Shown one piece after another: positions 1 through 11,759 of a stretch of DNA of 64,000 bases. Positions within the stretch are counted from its first letter, which is position 1. Each line of letters starts with the position of its first letter. Below the pieces are notes generated by a model. It ran no database searches, was not told the origin of the DNA, and saw only the letters and a program-made list of their open reading frames with translations. Source of the DNA: Antilocapra americana (Eukaryota; Chordata; Mammalia; Artiodactyla; Antilocapridae); contig ML664175.1 of assembly GCA_007570785.1 (NCBI GenBank), forward strand, positions 6,831,618 through 6,895,617, read 5' to 3'. A program made the translations under genes and the position numbers.

Positions 1-1019
1 TTCCACTCTCAGACACAGAGATTTTTCCAGTTGCAAAAGTCAAAGTACACAGGACCAGGCTGATGATATTCTGATTTGCTTAACTTTTATTGGTTAGGAG
101 AGAGGAGGAGGTTAGCCTGTGGGTAACCAGAGACATCTGGAAAAGTGTAAGGGGTGATGGGCAACACCAACTTGCTCATTTACACAACTATTTCTCCTTT
201 CCTTTCAGGACATGTTCTTAATTACTCCCTGAACAAATGCTTGTTCATTTGTGGTTACATTTTACTGGTGATGTTTTATAACTGACTAAAGGGCTTTCTA
301 GGTGCAGGTTTCTTAATTTTAAAATGGATTTTGGTTTGGATGTACTTTTTCAGCTAAAAAATTCCCAATCCTAGAAACAATCTTTGTCCTTTCCTAACTA
401 CAGGTAAGAGATGATGCCTTTCCCCTAGGAAAAAACACCTCCAAGTCTCAGTGTAGTCACAAATGACCCCCTTACTCAGGTGTGCCTTAAGACGGGACAT
501 GCCTGTTTGTACACGTAATAAGGTCCCTGAAATTGCCCAGATGGGATGTTTGGGGACAGGTGTTTGGACAGGAAGATGGAGAGTAGTTGAGGAATCATTT
601 CCTCTAATAGTCAAAGTCCTTTCAGTGTGACAGTTCTTTCACCTCCACATCACACACTGCTTTACACTTCATCACACCTGTTCACACATAGGGGCACGGA
701 CGAATCAATTAACAGCATCTTCTTGGTGCTCACACATCACTTTGTGTCAAACTGGCCTTTCTTTTGATATGGGCTGACGTTTCCCTTCCTTGTTGGAAAC
801 TTTCCAAGGAATGAATCAAAATACAACCAAACTTGATTGCAAAATCATTGAGAGGATTAGTAAGAGCCACAGACATTTCAAGTTGTAAGTGGGAGTGAAA
901 TCTTTGTTTTTCTTTTAATGTGACAACCATTGCAATGTGTAGAGTGCCAACTGCCACTTGCTGTGCATTTGGCCTTGGGAAAAGAGGATTCTCTCTGAAC
1001 TGAGTTGATTGTTAGAAAA
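1..1019. other. Unclassified sequence
   Basis: No gene, RNA or repeat is recognised here. The longest open frames on the minus strand (354-614 and 730-957) have no familiar motif, and I do not call them genes. Confidence 0.5.
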
Positions 1020-1120
1020 ATACAGATAATAATACTGATAATGATTTTCACCTCACAGGATTATTGAGGTTCTAATGTAATACTTCTCTGTGAAAGCACT
1101 CTTGGCAAATAGCATAATGC
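1020..1120 (+). repeat. MIR SINE fragment, 3' part
   Basis: The run of aataatactgataatg, a cctcacaggattattgaggt core and a tail with aaagcactcttggcaaatagcat resembles the 3' half of MIR in sense orientation. The match is short and diverged, so the call is tentative. Confidence 0.4.
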
Positions 1121-1202
1121 TGATATGCTACAAAAACATAAATTATAAAACAATCAAACAAACAATAGTAGATTGATGAAGGAACAAATCAGAAAGACTG
1201 AT

Positions 1203-1222
1203 AAACAAACAAACAAACAAAA
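1203..1222 (+). repeat. (AAAC)n short simple repeat
   Basis: About four to five units of AAAC can be read directly. A related but imperfect acaatcaaacaaacaa stretch lies about 45 bases upstream. Confidence 0.8.
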
Positions 1223-1358
1223 AGTGGTAAAGGCCATTATGGGTAGCACAGTCAAAGAGAATTAAGTCTTATAAAGAAATTGTTCTGTAGAAGGGTTTTT
1301 TTTTTAAATTTGGTTTGCAACAATTCAGACACCAAAAGTTTGATTAAAACAGTCATGC

Positions 1359-1400
1359 AGGAAGTTGTTCTTTTTTTTTTTTTTTTAGGAAGTTGTTCTT
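1359..1400 (-). mobile_element. Orphan poly-A insertion (poly-T on +) with 14-bp target-site duplication
   Basis: The 14-mer AGGAAGTTGTTCTT occurs at 1359-1372 and again at 1387-1400. Only T residues separate the copies (T run 1371-1386). On the minus strand the second copy reads TT/AAGA at its boundary, close to the L1 endonuclease site TT/AAAA. This fits a retrotransposition event that copied essentially only a poly-A tail. The alternative is a small tandem duplication followed by T-tract growth. Confidence 0.6.
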
Positions 1401-4329
1401 AAAGACTGGTCTAAACAAGAGAAATTAAGTGACTTGTTTGAAGTTATACAATACCCAAACTGCCTCTGTGAGAGAGGAGGAAAGAAGGTGAAAGTAAGGT
1501 GGGTGATTGACAGGCTCTGAATGGGACAAGGAGAAAAAAAGTATTTTGTGCAGAATGTATGGTGATATGAAGCTCTGAACACTGGCAGGAAACTGTGGAA
1601 TGGGAGACCAGGGCAGCTGCCAGTCCAATTTGGCAGGCAGCAAGCTGAAGAAGTACAGCTTATTTTTAGCAAGAGCAGCTCAAAAGCAGCATAGACAGCC
1701 TGAGAAATGCTAAAGTTGATCCTCAGACATGAGATCCATGCACAGTTGGTGGAGTGACAGGCTGACATCATGGGTGTCTGGAAGCAAGAGGACCTCTGGT
1801 CCAGTTTCAGATTTTCAAGACCCAGCTTCATACACATAACAGCAATGACCACAGCAGTGTATCACTAAGTGGGAGACACCAGCAATCTTGCACTGACATT
1901 CCTGTATATAATCCCAAAGCATTCTAGAGAGATCAGAACAAGCCCCTTAGTCCTCACCAAGGCGAATGTGTGCCCCCAAAGTCCAGAGAGGACAAAAGCT
2001 ACTAGCGTGCAAAATCCATGTCACCTCTTGCCAATAAAATACTAGCCTCAGATACCCACACACTGGACGAAGCCTTCTCCGGTACTCAGTGCCCATACTT
2101 TAATTGAATCTAATCCTTTACCTGAATTTGAGAGAAACATGTAAATGAATCCTTTATTCTGTTGCTGCTTTGGGATTTTCCTGCCAGTCTTTTCTCCCAT
2201 CCTAGGGAATTGGCATAGGAGTTTAGACTAACTATCATTCTATCCCCAAAATGAATTTCTGGGATAGGAAGGATTTTTCATCCCTTAATATAAGGCCTTA
2301 CTCTTCTCCTGAATTAGGGATTCTGCTAGGTCCACTGGACAGACATTTGGTTAGCTTTCTAATGTCCTGTAAAAACACCATGGAAGGATCCCTGTTCTTT
2401 CTTATCGGAAGTGTTGAATACTTGGATGAACTAGGGTGGTTTTTTTTCTTTTGTCACCAGTCTTTTTGTTCCTTAATCCCTGCACTTTGCCTTTATCCAG
2501 CCACAAAAACAGATCTCCCAAGATCAGTCATGACCTCCAAATCCATCTCCCTTCCTAGTCTGTTTGCCTTAGAAGACCTAGGCTGCATTCAACATGGTTC
2601 CCCACCAGCTCTTTCTTAAAGCTATCTTTTCCCTTGGAGTCCATGATTCCACTTGGTCCAGGTTTTTCTCTTTCATCCTTAGTGGTGGGTGCTCTCTTTT
2701 CCCTTGCCTTTCTCCTTACTACACTCAAGGCTTAGCTCTCAGGTGAGCACTGGGCCCTGCTTTGAAAGCAAAACAGATTGCTTCCGGGAGGGATTTCTCA
2801 GTGTCTGAAGAATTGGAATAGGGGCTTCCTAACCAGATATAGAGGGGCATGCAGAATAATTTTGGCCTCTAGCAGGATTTTACCTTTAATTGGGGAATCA
2901 GGCTCACTGAAGAGCAATTTTATTTTTGTTTTTTCTTTTCAAAAGAGAAGCTGCGTGTTCTGACAGTTTGATACAGTGTATCAAAAGTCAGTGCTTTATG
3001 TTATCTTGGAAACAGATCTGGCAGTGAACGGCTTATGCTGCTTAGTTTTATAAATATAGATATATCAGTCAAGTCACTTTAAAGCACTAGTATCGAGAGG
3101 AAAAAAACCCTCCATCTTTATTGGTTACTTCCTTATGTGAAGTTATATTTTAAGAGATGGTATTGCCTTATGATAAATCTGAATCAAAATAATAAAGGGG
3201 CATGCTATAACACTGTTCAGATGGATAATAAAATATGGTATGTTTAGTTTAAGATATACTAGGGTGATTTTAAGTATCATTTTCTTCATAAATACTGTTA
3301 AGGTTAACTATTACCATCCCTCTCCATCTCTCTGATGAGGTGTCTCACAGTTGCACCAAGAATGAAAGCTAATGAAATTTGTGTTAAGACTCAATAACCT
3401 TTTAATTCACTTGAATTAAGGATTTCTCAATTAGAGGCAAAAGGCAGATCTAGGAAAAGGAATGTGTATTTACTTTCTGTTTAAAGACTTTTTGGATTAA
3501 AAGATATAAATGGATAACACTACAAAATTAGTTTTTGCTGTGATGGCAAGGTTAAGACTTTGCTGTTGCTAGGATATACTGCCCTATCACAGCTGATCTT
3601 GACGCTGAAAATTGGTGCCTTAATTTCCCAGTGGTCCATGCTACTTCTGACTTAGGCCTCATTCTGGTTAATCACACTGTCATTCTCACTGCAGATTCCC
3701 TTTTGACATCTTCATCTGCACAAGGGTCCTGCAGCCAAGTCTCGGTGTGTAGAGTCGATTCCACAGTCTTCAGTGGTCAGGGCCTGGTCTCTGGGATCTG
3801 GTACTGATGGGGAGGAAAGGGACTTAGAAGAACAAAGGTGTACTATTGCTGGACACAAGGTTGGAAGGAGAATGGTATTTCTCTTTGTGTACCTGCAGCT
3901 GTAGTTGGGAGCCATATGCAAATGAAGTTATGGAACATATCTTAATATATGGAGTTAAAGTTTGTAATAATTTGACCTGTGTAATTTCTAGTGAGATAAT
4001 GGTAATACAACAAAATCTATCATTTACATTTTAGAATCCAAGGAAGATGGGGAAAGTCAGATTTATTGTATTTGAATATCTAGCTGTTAGCAACCCTTTT
4101 TATGTCTTTAACCAGTTAACACATAAATAAAAAGCTTTGAGCTGGTACCTCATTTCTTGAGTCTGCAATGGATTATCCAAAGTATTTCCATATTGCCAGT
4201 TATTTTGGTAATCAGAATATCAAGAATAGATATTTTTCATTAGAATTTTATCCCGATAGAAAGGCTGGACTTAAATTATCACTGGCATTTATTTAACATC
4301 CAATTTGGATTTAGTGTGTAACAGATAAA
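1401..4329. other. Unclassified sequence, no gene supported
   Basis: This 2.9-kb stretch has no repeat I can name. The open frames at 1385-1852 (minus, 155 codons) and 2251-2619 (plus, 122 codons) have low-complexity hydrophobic translations with no recognised domain. Neither shows paired splice sites or a promoter. Around 1420-1490 there is faint MIR-like sequence. Confidence 0.45.
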
Positions 4330-4490
4330 CCTCTAAAACTCACATAAGAATGTAAAGTAAGTATCGAGGAACTTAAGCTTGGTGATGTTGAATCATTTGC
4401 CTGGGGACTCAGTTCGTAGGTGGCAGAAGCGGTTTTAATCCTTATCTCTTAGGTCCCCAAGCCCCTAGTGTTTTTTATTACAGTACATTA
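4330..4490 (-). repeat. MIR SINE, diverged
   Basis: A gaggaacttaagcttggtg-like segment followed by catttgcctggggactcag and a cagaagcggttttaatcc portion follows MIR in antisense order. Divergence is high. Confidence 0.45.
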
Positions 4491-5279
4491 TACTGCCTCC
4501 TTACCACATTAGAAGTTGTATCACATATTTCTGGAACCATTTGTCTTACAAATGATGTTATAAATAGTAATTATGATAAAATAGATTTAAGGTGTATTTA
4601 GCTTCTGTTTCCATTGCAGTTTTTATGTATAACATTATGTTATAGAGAGAACCCTGGGCTGAGACCTCCAAAAGAACCTACACCTTTTAGAGATTGCAAA
4701 CAATGAAGGGGCAGCAGGAGGTAATGGTGCGATTTTGTCATTACCGAGAGTAGGGCTATAAATGACATCCCTCCTTCAGGTACACAGCTCCTATTTGGAT
4801 ATTGCTGGCTAAAGATTTTTTTTTCTTCCAGAACAATCACTTTTGTGTGGATATTCTGCTGGGAAATGAAATCCAGTACTGAAAGTCTACCAGGGTTTCT
4901 ATGGGTGACCTATAGGGTTCTTATACATAGGCAACCTGAGATATGTGGCAGAATGTGTCACTCTCATTAAAACCCAAAGCCATTTCATGGGATGTAAAGG
5001 CAATAGAGATCACCATGGAAAACGCCAGGGAATTCTGAGACTGCAGCATGGCCATGGGATAATATGCAGAGACCTGCATTACAAGCTTGAGTGTTAGGGG
5101 AGAATTCTAGCAGATTCTTGGCCATATCTCTCAAATGAAGAACCACAGACTATATACTGTACTTTTTTTTTTTTTAAGATATTTAAATATTCCTGTAGTT
5201 GCTTAAAACACCATTTAATTCCTTCTTAATATTTATATACTCGTTTATAAAGAGTTCTGGAAAATTATGTAAACAGAGT
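4491..5279. other. Unclassified AT-rich sequence
   Basis: No feature recognised. A T tract at 5163-5175 is the only simple-sequence element. Confidence 0.45.
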
Positions 5280-5346
5280 GAAAGAGAAAAAGGACTCAGT
5301 CTACTAAATCAGCATGTCACTTTGGGAAAGTCACTTAACCTGTCTT
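5280..5346 (+). repeat. MIR SINE fragment
   Basis: The order gactcagtctactaaatc, then gtcactttgggaaagtcac, then ttaacctgtctta matches the middle of MIR in sense orientation. It stops where the inverted Bov tail begins. Confidence 0.4.
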
Positions 5347-5347
5347 A

Positions 5348-5436
5348 GTGCTAGTGCTTAGTCACTCAGTCATGTCTAGCTCTTTGCGACCCCATGGACT
5401 GTAACCTACCAGGCTCCTCTGTTCTTGGGATTCTCC
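5348..5436 (-). repeat. Bov-A SINE tail, inverted partner of the copy at 5597-5684
   Basis: Read on the minus strand this is the 3' (BovB-derived) part of a Bov SINE with no tRNA-like head. Its reverse complement matches 5597-5684 over about 88 bases with roughly nine differences and one indel. Both arms share AAGAACAGAGG and GGTTACAG where other copies in this window read CATGGACAGAGG and GGCTACAG. They also share the ending CTAAGCACTAGCAC. Confidence 0.8.
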
Positions 5437-5454
5437 ATAAAATGCATTTTATGG
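5435..5454. repeat. 20-bp perfect palindrome
   Basis: CCATAAAATGCATTTTATGG equals its own reverse complement. It begins at the inner edge of the left Bov arm, inside the loop between the two inverted Bov tails. Confidence 0.9.
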
Positions 5455-5474
5455 AAACGCTAAGATAGGTCAGG

Positions 5475-5690
5475 AGTTTCCCTGGTGGTTCAGATAGTAA
5501 AGAATCTGCCTGCAATGTAAGAGACTTGGGTTCGATCCCTGGATGGGGAAGATCCCCTCGAAAGAGGAATGGCAACCCACTCCAGTATTCTTGCCTGGAG
5601 AATCCCAAGAACAGAGGCGCCTGGCAGGTTACAGTCCATGGGTTGCAAAGAGTTGGGCATGCCTGAATGACTAAGCACTAGCACTGTGCA
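5475..5690 (+). mobile_element. Bov-tA SINE
   Basis: It has the tRNA-Glu-like head (gtttccctggtggttcag, internal B-box-like ggttcgatccctgg), the middle ctccagtattcttgcctgg and the BovB-like tail gcaaagagttgggcat. It is nearly full length, and its tail is the right arm of the local inverted repeat. Confidence 0.9.
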
Positions 5691-6315
5691 AAATGATTTC
5701 CTTACAAAGAATACAGTATGGAAATTGTGGGCGAGGGTAGCAGTTTAGCAGAGAAACCTTGATCAGCCAGATAATCAAGGTCAACTTCATCAGTCATATG
5801 TCATGTTGGTAGAATTCACTCTTGATATGATGTGATGAAAATGGCAATTTACCTCTATGATATTCCTCTCCAAAAGCCATAACTTCAGTGTAATCATGAG
5901 AAAAAAATAAGAAAATTTCCAATACAGGGACATCCTGCAATGTATCAGACCATTACTCTTCAAAACTATCAAAAATATCAAAATCAAGACAAGTCTGAAT
6001 AACATCAGCTTAAGGAAACAATGTAATATAGTATACAAGATAGAATTCTGGATTAGATAAAGGACATTAAAGAAAAACTAAGGAAATCTAAATAAACTAG
6101 GGACTTTAGTTAATAATTTTTCAATATCCATTCCTTAATTGTGACAAATGAACCATACGGAAGTAAGATGTTGATAGTAAGAGAAATTGGGTACTAGATA
6201 TACAGGAACTCTCTGTATATATATCTCTGTATATCTCTATCTTCTCAATTTTTTTTTCTGAAAATATAAAGCTGTTCTAAAAATTAAAGTCAATTTAAAA
6301 ATTAAAACAAAAAAA
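5691..6315 (+). mobile_element. Old mammalian L1-type 3' end (L1M-like)
   Basis: The order of segments is shared with 21985-22330 and with the split element at 30480-32560: ttccttacaaagaatacag, gatcaaggtcaac-type, gatatgatgtgatgaaaatgg, catcctgcaatg, aaaactatcaaa, aaggacattaaagaaaaac, gtgacaaatg, then ctaaaaattaaagt at the end. I recall this as an L1M-class 3' untranslated end, but the exact subfamily is unsure. Confidence 0.6.
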
Positions 6316-6591
6316 ACTATGTGAGCAAAACTTTGGCGATTCACCATGGTAATATTTAGTTCTTCACATACTGGCATGTCATTTCCATCTACCTTCTGAT
6401 ATACTTCAGTCTTCATGAGGATGGAAGCCTCACAATTTAGGAAACTACTTCCTCAAAGAAAGTAGAGACACACTGATATGACAGAGCAGCCTCAAGAGGC
6501 CTTGTCGGTTCTCCTAGCCTGGTCTGTTTCCTCTCTGCTAACGTCTAATGGCTCAATTTCCATAAAACAACGCTGACAAGAGCTCACATTT
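6316..6591. other. Unclassified sequence
   Basis: Nothing recognised between the L1-like end and the following MIR. Confidence 0.4.
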
Positions 6592-6795
6592 TTTGAGCAC
6601 TTGCTATTTGCATCTGTGTTTTTAACGTGAACAGTTCTTTGTCATGCTCTCAACATGCCCTGTGAGTCTGTTCTCATCCCAACGTGCAGATGAGGAAACT
6701 GAAGGACAGAGAAGCAAAATGACTGTACAATTAGGCAGAGCTGACAAGGCAAAGGCTGGACTGGAACTTCAATCTGCCTGACTCCTAGTCTGTGA
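6592..6795 (-). repeat. MIR SINE
   Basis: A good antisense MIR: gagcacttgctatttgc start, cagatgaggaaactgaagg core, then ggctggactggaacttc and a gactcctagtctgtg end. This is one of the clearest MIRs in the window. Confidence 0.8.
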
Positions 6796-8454
6796 CTCCC
6801 CCTCCACAGCCCTGACTCCTAGGAGAGGCTGCTGCATACCAGTTCTGATTTCAATAACGCTAGATGTTAAATGGATATGTTCATTTTAATCTACAGATGC
6901 TAGCCTGAAAATACTCACTGTTCTGTTTAATAGAAAACTAATTTAAAAAAAAAAATTGCTGGGTTTCCTCTCCAGAGTGGTAATGAGCCGCACCTATGGG
7001 ATATTGTGTACACAGGACCAGGGCTGTAACTAGACCTTACCACGCAGTGGGGCCCTCCCAGCTACTTGTCCTCCTTCCTTATTGCCCTATTGATTGGCCT
7101 CTTTCATTTACAAAGAAGGCGGCACTTGAAGAACAAAATAAATGGCTGTGAGTATCTGCTCAGATCCCCTTCTTTCCTGCTAATGAGGGAAGAAAACCTG
7201 AAATACTGGGTTTGGGGGTTAGTGGGTAGACACACCTTCCAATACACAAAAATGAGTCAAAATCAACAGAGGAGAGGCAAAAGCTAATCTGAAGCCGCTG
7301 CCTCCTCTCCCTTTGCCTGCAGTTATGGAAACACCTCCTTACATCTTATCACTTTTATAGGCTACATGGATTTTCTCAGTTACAGAGAAAGGTGGACAGC
7401 TGTTACACATTGCTCCCCCAACTATTTTGTTAAAATTAGCAGATTGGCAAGTCAAAAGAGTAGTATAGGACATATTCCTTATAGAATAAAAGAAAATATT
7501 TCCCTAGAACAGACAGACCATCTCCATCTCAATCTTCTTTATTAACCTTCTGTTTCTTAAAATGTCTGGTAGGTCCTTAGAACATGCAAGGGGAATTGAC
7601 CTCTTTCCTCTGCAGGGCCCTGTGCAGCATTTAGCACGTGCAGCTCAGAGATAAAGGTTAACTCATCTGTTATAACCCCTAAAATAGCATGCACAGTGTG
7701 CTGATGAGGGCTTACATAGAGCGAAGAGATCCTTTTAAAGGATGATGGGAATCAGTCCCTTCACAAACAGCATGGGGGATGTAAACAGCTGAGATCATTA
7801 AAGAAATTTCAGAAGAGGATGCAAGCTGGCCCTCATCCCAGGCAGTCAGTCCACTTTCCTTTGTGTATTGAGTTTGTCTTTGCTTGAGCACCTTGACAAA
7901 ATATCCCACCGAAATAAATCTGTTTTGAACTAACACATGTTTTATAAACTAGATCTAGTTCTTTTTGGATCTGACAGATACAGAGGCTGCTTCCAGCTAA
8001 CCTCGTGTTACCATGATCAGTACCAGTAAGATGGACAGAACTTGTATTTCTTCTACTTCCCACTCATGTGCTCTCCAGGTTTTAATCCATGGATCCCCAC
8101 AGAAGAATCTTCTTTAACTGTTTACAAACCACACACTCTGACAGTTGTAAAAATCATCATTGATTTTTATTTTCTGCTTAGAGAGGGTTCACTTGTTCTT
8201 TCTGAAGTGGATACTGCCAATAATTACACTTGTGAACGAACTGTGCCAAGTATTCCAGGTCATCCAAGGCATCTGCAATAGCAGGAATTATCTAGAATGA
8301 AAATGAACAGTTTATTTCCCTTACTATTTAGTACAGGTTTTGACATTTATATTTGCTTTTCTATACCTTTATACTAATATATATAGCATAGAGATTCCCT
8401 TCTGTACCTTTCTTTCCTTTATAAAATATTTGACTATAGTACCAGTGCTAATGA
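6796..8454. other. Unclassified sequence, no gene supported
   Basis: No repeat family is recognised in this 1.66-kb stretch. Small open frames (for example 7066-7287 plus and 8042-8281 plus) lack recognisable protein features and are not annotated. Confidence 0.45.
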
Positions 8455-8660
8455 CCTCTTACATAGCACTTTTCAGCACATTAATTATATAGAATTAAAT
8501 TTATCTTTTTTTCCCTGCTTGCAGAAAGGAAAACTGAGGCCCAGAGAGGCTGAGTGATTTACCCAAGGCCCCAAAGATAGAAAAGGGCAGACCCGTGCAA
8601 TATGAAGTCAGGCTGCTTGATTTCAGAGCCAGGGCTTTTTCCATTGTTTTATGCTGCCTC
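8455..8660 (-). repeat. MIR SINE
   Basis: Antisense MIR core aaactgaggcccagagagg and gatttacccaaggcccc are clear, followed by a tcagagccagggcttttt end. Confidence 0.8.
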
Positions 8661-9230
8661 CTGTGAATGCCTTCCTGGGAGAAAGTTTTTGCCTGTAAAA
8701 ACCTTTTCCAACCTTTCTGAAGTCTGAGTCAGAGGATTTGGGGGCATATACCACCCAGGCCATGTCCGCAAAGAGCAGACAGTCACAGAGGGATGCAGAG
8801 CATACAAATGGTTGCTCTAAAGCCCGGCCATCAGTATGGATTACTGCAAAGCTGATGGGGTCCGAGGAGGAGAGCTGCGTCAATTTAGTGACGGTAGCGA
8901 TGACAGTGTGAGCTCTGCCAGCATCCGTCTAGCATGCCTAGAGATGGGCAAGCTTGCTACTTGAGAAGTAGTGTGGTACCCAACCCAGGCAGCTCCCCAA
9001 TAACACACACAACCCCCCATCCTAGTGTGTTCCACTGTGGCTCTGGGAGAGCGTTTGGATGAGACTCGGATCATTACCAGCCCTCTGGAAGGGAGCACTG
9101 CTGAGCAGACTGAGCTCAGCAAGGGCCAGCCTCTGTTGACAAGTCCTGAACCTTACTGCACTCTCTGTCCTTCACCTTCACATCCCCCACCACTGCTGCG
9201 GTACTGATAATAAAAAACAATGCCCTGGGC
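8661..9230. other. Repeat-poor, comparatively GC- and CpG-rich patch
   Basis: No repeat is recognised. Several CpGs cluster around 8860-8905 and 9035-9070 (for example ggtccgagg, gctgcgtc, gacggtagcgatg), which stands out against the AT-rich surroundings. Short frames exist on both strands but no domain is recognised. It could be a regulatory patch, an old processed sequence or chance. Confidence 0.35.
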
Positions 9231-10064
9231 TGTCCTGTTTTTATTATTAGTTATATGGCATCATAAATGTACATAGAGATGTTCAGTAAATGAAACTGTG
9301 CCAAACACCAAACAGGGCCACTGCCCCAAAGATCTCTTGGCCTTAGGGCAATGGCAGCAGAACAATCTAAGAGGAACAAAGGGAGCCAGGGAGTCAAGAG
9401 CCAGATGAGGTGTGGGGGGGGGGTCGTTTAGTACCATTTGGCTTTTTCAGAAGGGGAGGAACAGGCGATCCACCAGACTGATGAAGAGGTACAGCATGCA
9501 AAATGCATTGCAGCCGCAAAGGGACTTGGAGACCAGCAGCCCATGCTCCTAGGAATGGGCTGGAGATGATTTCAGAAAACCAAGGGAATCATAAGGCAAA
9601 TACAAGAGAGGGAGAAAAGGTGTGATTATTTGCTTTTTGCTCAAGAGCAGTCTGACTTTGTTAGGAGAGGCATAAGCTATAAGTAAGAGGCTCGCCCTCT
9701 TACTAAATATCTCTTCGGATTCCACACAGTGTTAAATTGCACAGACTTCTCTGGCAGATGCGATGTGTAAATATAGGACAATAACTGAAATTTATGAGGT
9801 TAAATACTGAAGAATTGCTGAGTAGTAAAATGAAGAGACATAAATTACAGGAAATGCTGCCCTTCAATGAATACATTATGCATAATAATGAAACTTTTAA
9901 AAGGCAATGATAACCAAATATCAGAAGAGGGTCTGAAAGGAGAACAGCCAAGTAAAAAACTGGACTAGGACAGACCAAAGCAGAGCTGCTTTGTCACTGT
10001 TAAATGGTCATATCGGTTCCCTTAGATTTCTGTGGCTCTTTGTCCTCAGAAAGGTGAAATGATT
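9231..10064. other. Unclassified sequence
   Basis: Only a G run at 9414-9423 stands out. No gene or repeat family is recognised. Confidence 0.45.
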
Positions 10065-10225
10065 TGTTACAGTGGAAAGAGTACCAGGCATGAGTTGTGA
10101 AGAGAAACTGCCTGCATGATCTTGGCCACGATCCTCAGTTTTTCCATCTGTAAAAACCCATTTTATAGAACTACTGTGAAAGTTAAAAAGGATAAACATA
10201 TAAAGCACTTAGTTCAGCATATAAG
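10065..10225 (+). repeat. MIR SINE
   Basis: Sense MIR order: gttacagtggaaagagtacc, ctgcctgcatgatcttgg, cagtttttccatctgtaaa, then aaagcacttagttcagcat. Confidence 0.7.
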
Positions 10226-10349
10226 GATGTTAAAAAAAAATAAGTTACTCCTATGATCTATATCAAATAATAACCTATGTTAGCAAAATACAGAGGAAGG
10301 CGAGTTCTGGCCAGAGAGACTGGGAAAGACTTCTTAAGTGGGGAAACCT

Positions 10350-11420
10350 TTGAAAGCTAGGTTACTCTTTGATGAAGAGGTGGGAAGGGAATGCAAGGAA
10401 GAGAGACAAGACAAGGATGACTGTGGGACTGGAAGGCAAGGGTGATGAAGAAGAGTAAGAAAGATGGGTGCTGGGCTCAAATCTTAGAGGGTCTTGACTG
10501 GCATGCCAAGACATTTGACCATTGTTCTGAAGACACCCAGGAGATATCAGAGGTATCGGAAGAGGCAGTGACATGATCATAGAGGTATTTCAGGGAGATG
10601 AGTCTGGCACGGTGTGAAAACTATACTGGACTGGCCAACTGGGAGATGTGGCAATGGTCCAGGAAAGCACTAACAAGGACCTGAGTTAGGACAGTGGAAG
10701 TAGGGATAGAAACAAGGGGATAAATGTGGGACACTAAGGAGGCCAATGTGACAGGATTTGGCTATTAATGGATTGTGTGGTAAAGGACGCAAGGAATATA
10801 AGAAAGCTCTGAGTTCCAAGTCTAGGGGACCAGGGATCTAATGATGTCATTAACAAAAATGAGGATGGAGGAAAGCAGTAAAAGCAAATTAGTTTTAGAT
10901 TTCTTGAGCCTGGGATACCCACAGCATTTCCAAGAAGAATTGTTGATAAAGCTAATGGCAATGCTGGTCTGTGGCTTGGGTCAACACCCAGATATGGGAT
11001 CATTGACTCTGTAGTCTAAGATGAAGCCACAGCAGTGATTGGGTCCTCCAAGGGAGAGAGAAGAGGGAAGAGAAGGCAGAACAAGTGCTAGAAAATGTGT
11101 CTGTTTGGGGGCAAGAAAAGGAGGCGACAAAGGAGGTGCAGATAGAGAGGTGAGGGAGAGAGGGCCAAGGAAGATGTTTTTTAGTTGACAGGACTAACAG
11201 CCTCAAAAATGAGAGAACTGAGGTAAAAGCTAAGAAAAAGCCTTAGGTCTTGGTGACCTTTGTACCTAGGATTTCCTCCTTGCTTTCTTTCAAAAGGCAT
11301 TTGAAGAAACTTAAGATTAGAACACACTTCAAACAGCACAACTGAAATAGGTATTTTAAGAAGACAACTGAAAAGCTGACCAGAATGAGACACTAGGGTG
11401 AGGTTAATACTGAAGCTGAG
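10350..11420 (-). mobile_element. L2 LINE, antisense fragment of the ORF2 C-terminal region
   Basis: The segment order agagggtcttgactggcatg, gaggcagtgacatgatcat, tggcaatggtccagg, gacctgagttaggacagtgg follows the reverse complement of the L2 reverse-transcriptase C-terminal region. It carries frameshifts and stops, and no usable frame remains. The downstream limit is fuzzy. Confidence 0.6.
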
Positions 11421-11759
11421 CACTAAATTTAGCACAGAACCCCTCTGCAGGTGTAGAGATTTTGAGGTTGTGATGTGCCTTTAGGGCTATAAGTAACCCA
11501 ACAGGGGTAAGAGACATACCTATGTATGAAGAATGCAGAGATGTGGGGCAAGGTGGGGAGGAAGGAAATGGGAAAGCAAGTCTGACACCCTCCCCAAGTG
11601 GTTTTGTGGTGCAGAGAAGCAGAAAGGAGAACAGTATTGGAGTCTAGACCAAAACAGTTATTGTTACAGCTTTCTTTCAATTGGAGCCCTGGTCACTTTT
11701 TTTTTTTTTTTTTAAGGAAAAGGGGTTATAGGAAACTGAAGGGTAACAGAAATGACTAT

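Noticed and set aside
1385..1852. 155-codon minus-strand frame
   Set aside because: Cysteine/serine-rich translation with no domain, and its right end runs into the poly-T insertion. No splice or promoter context.
2251..2619. 122-codon plus frame
   Set aside because: Phenylalanine/leucine/serine-rich, T-rich DNA read as codons; no domain.
5475..5560. Possible tRNA gene from the B-box-like ggttcgatccctgg
   Set aside because: It is the tRNA-derived head of a Bov-tA SINE. No cloverleaf with paired acceptor arms can be drawn, and the same holds for the other Bov copies.
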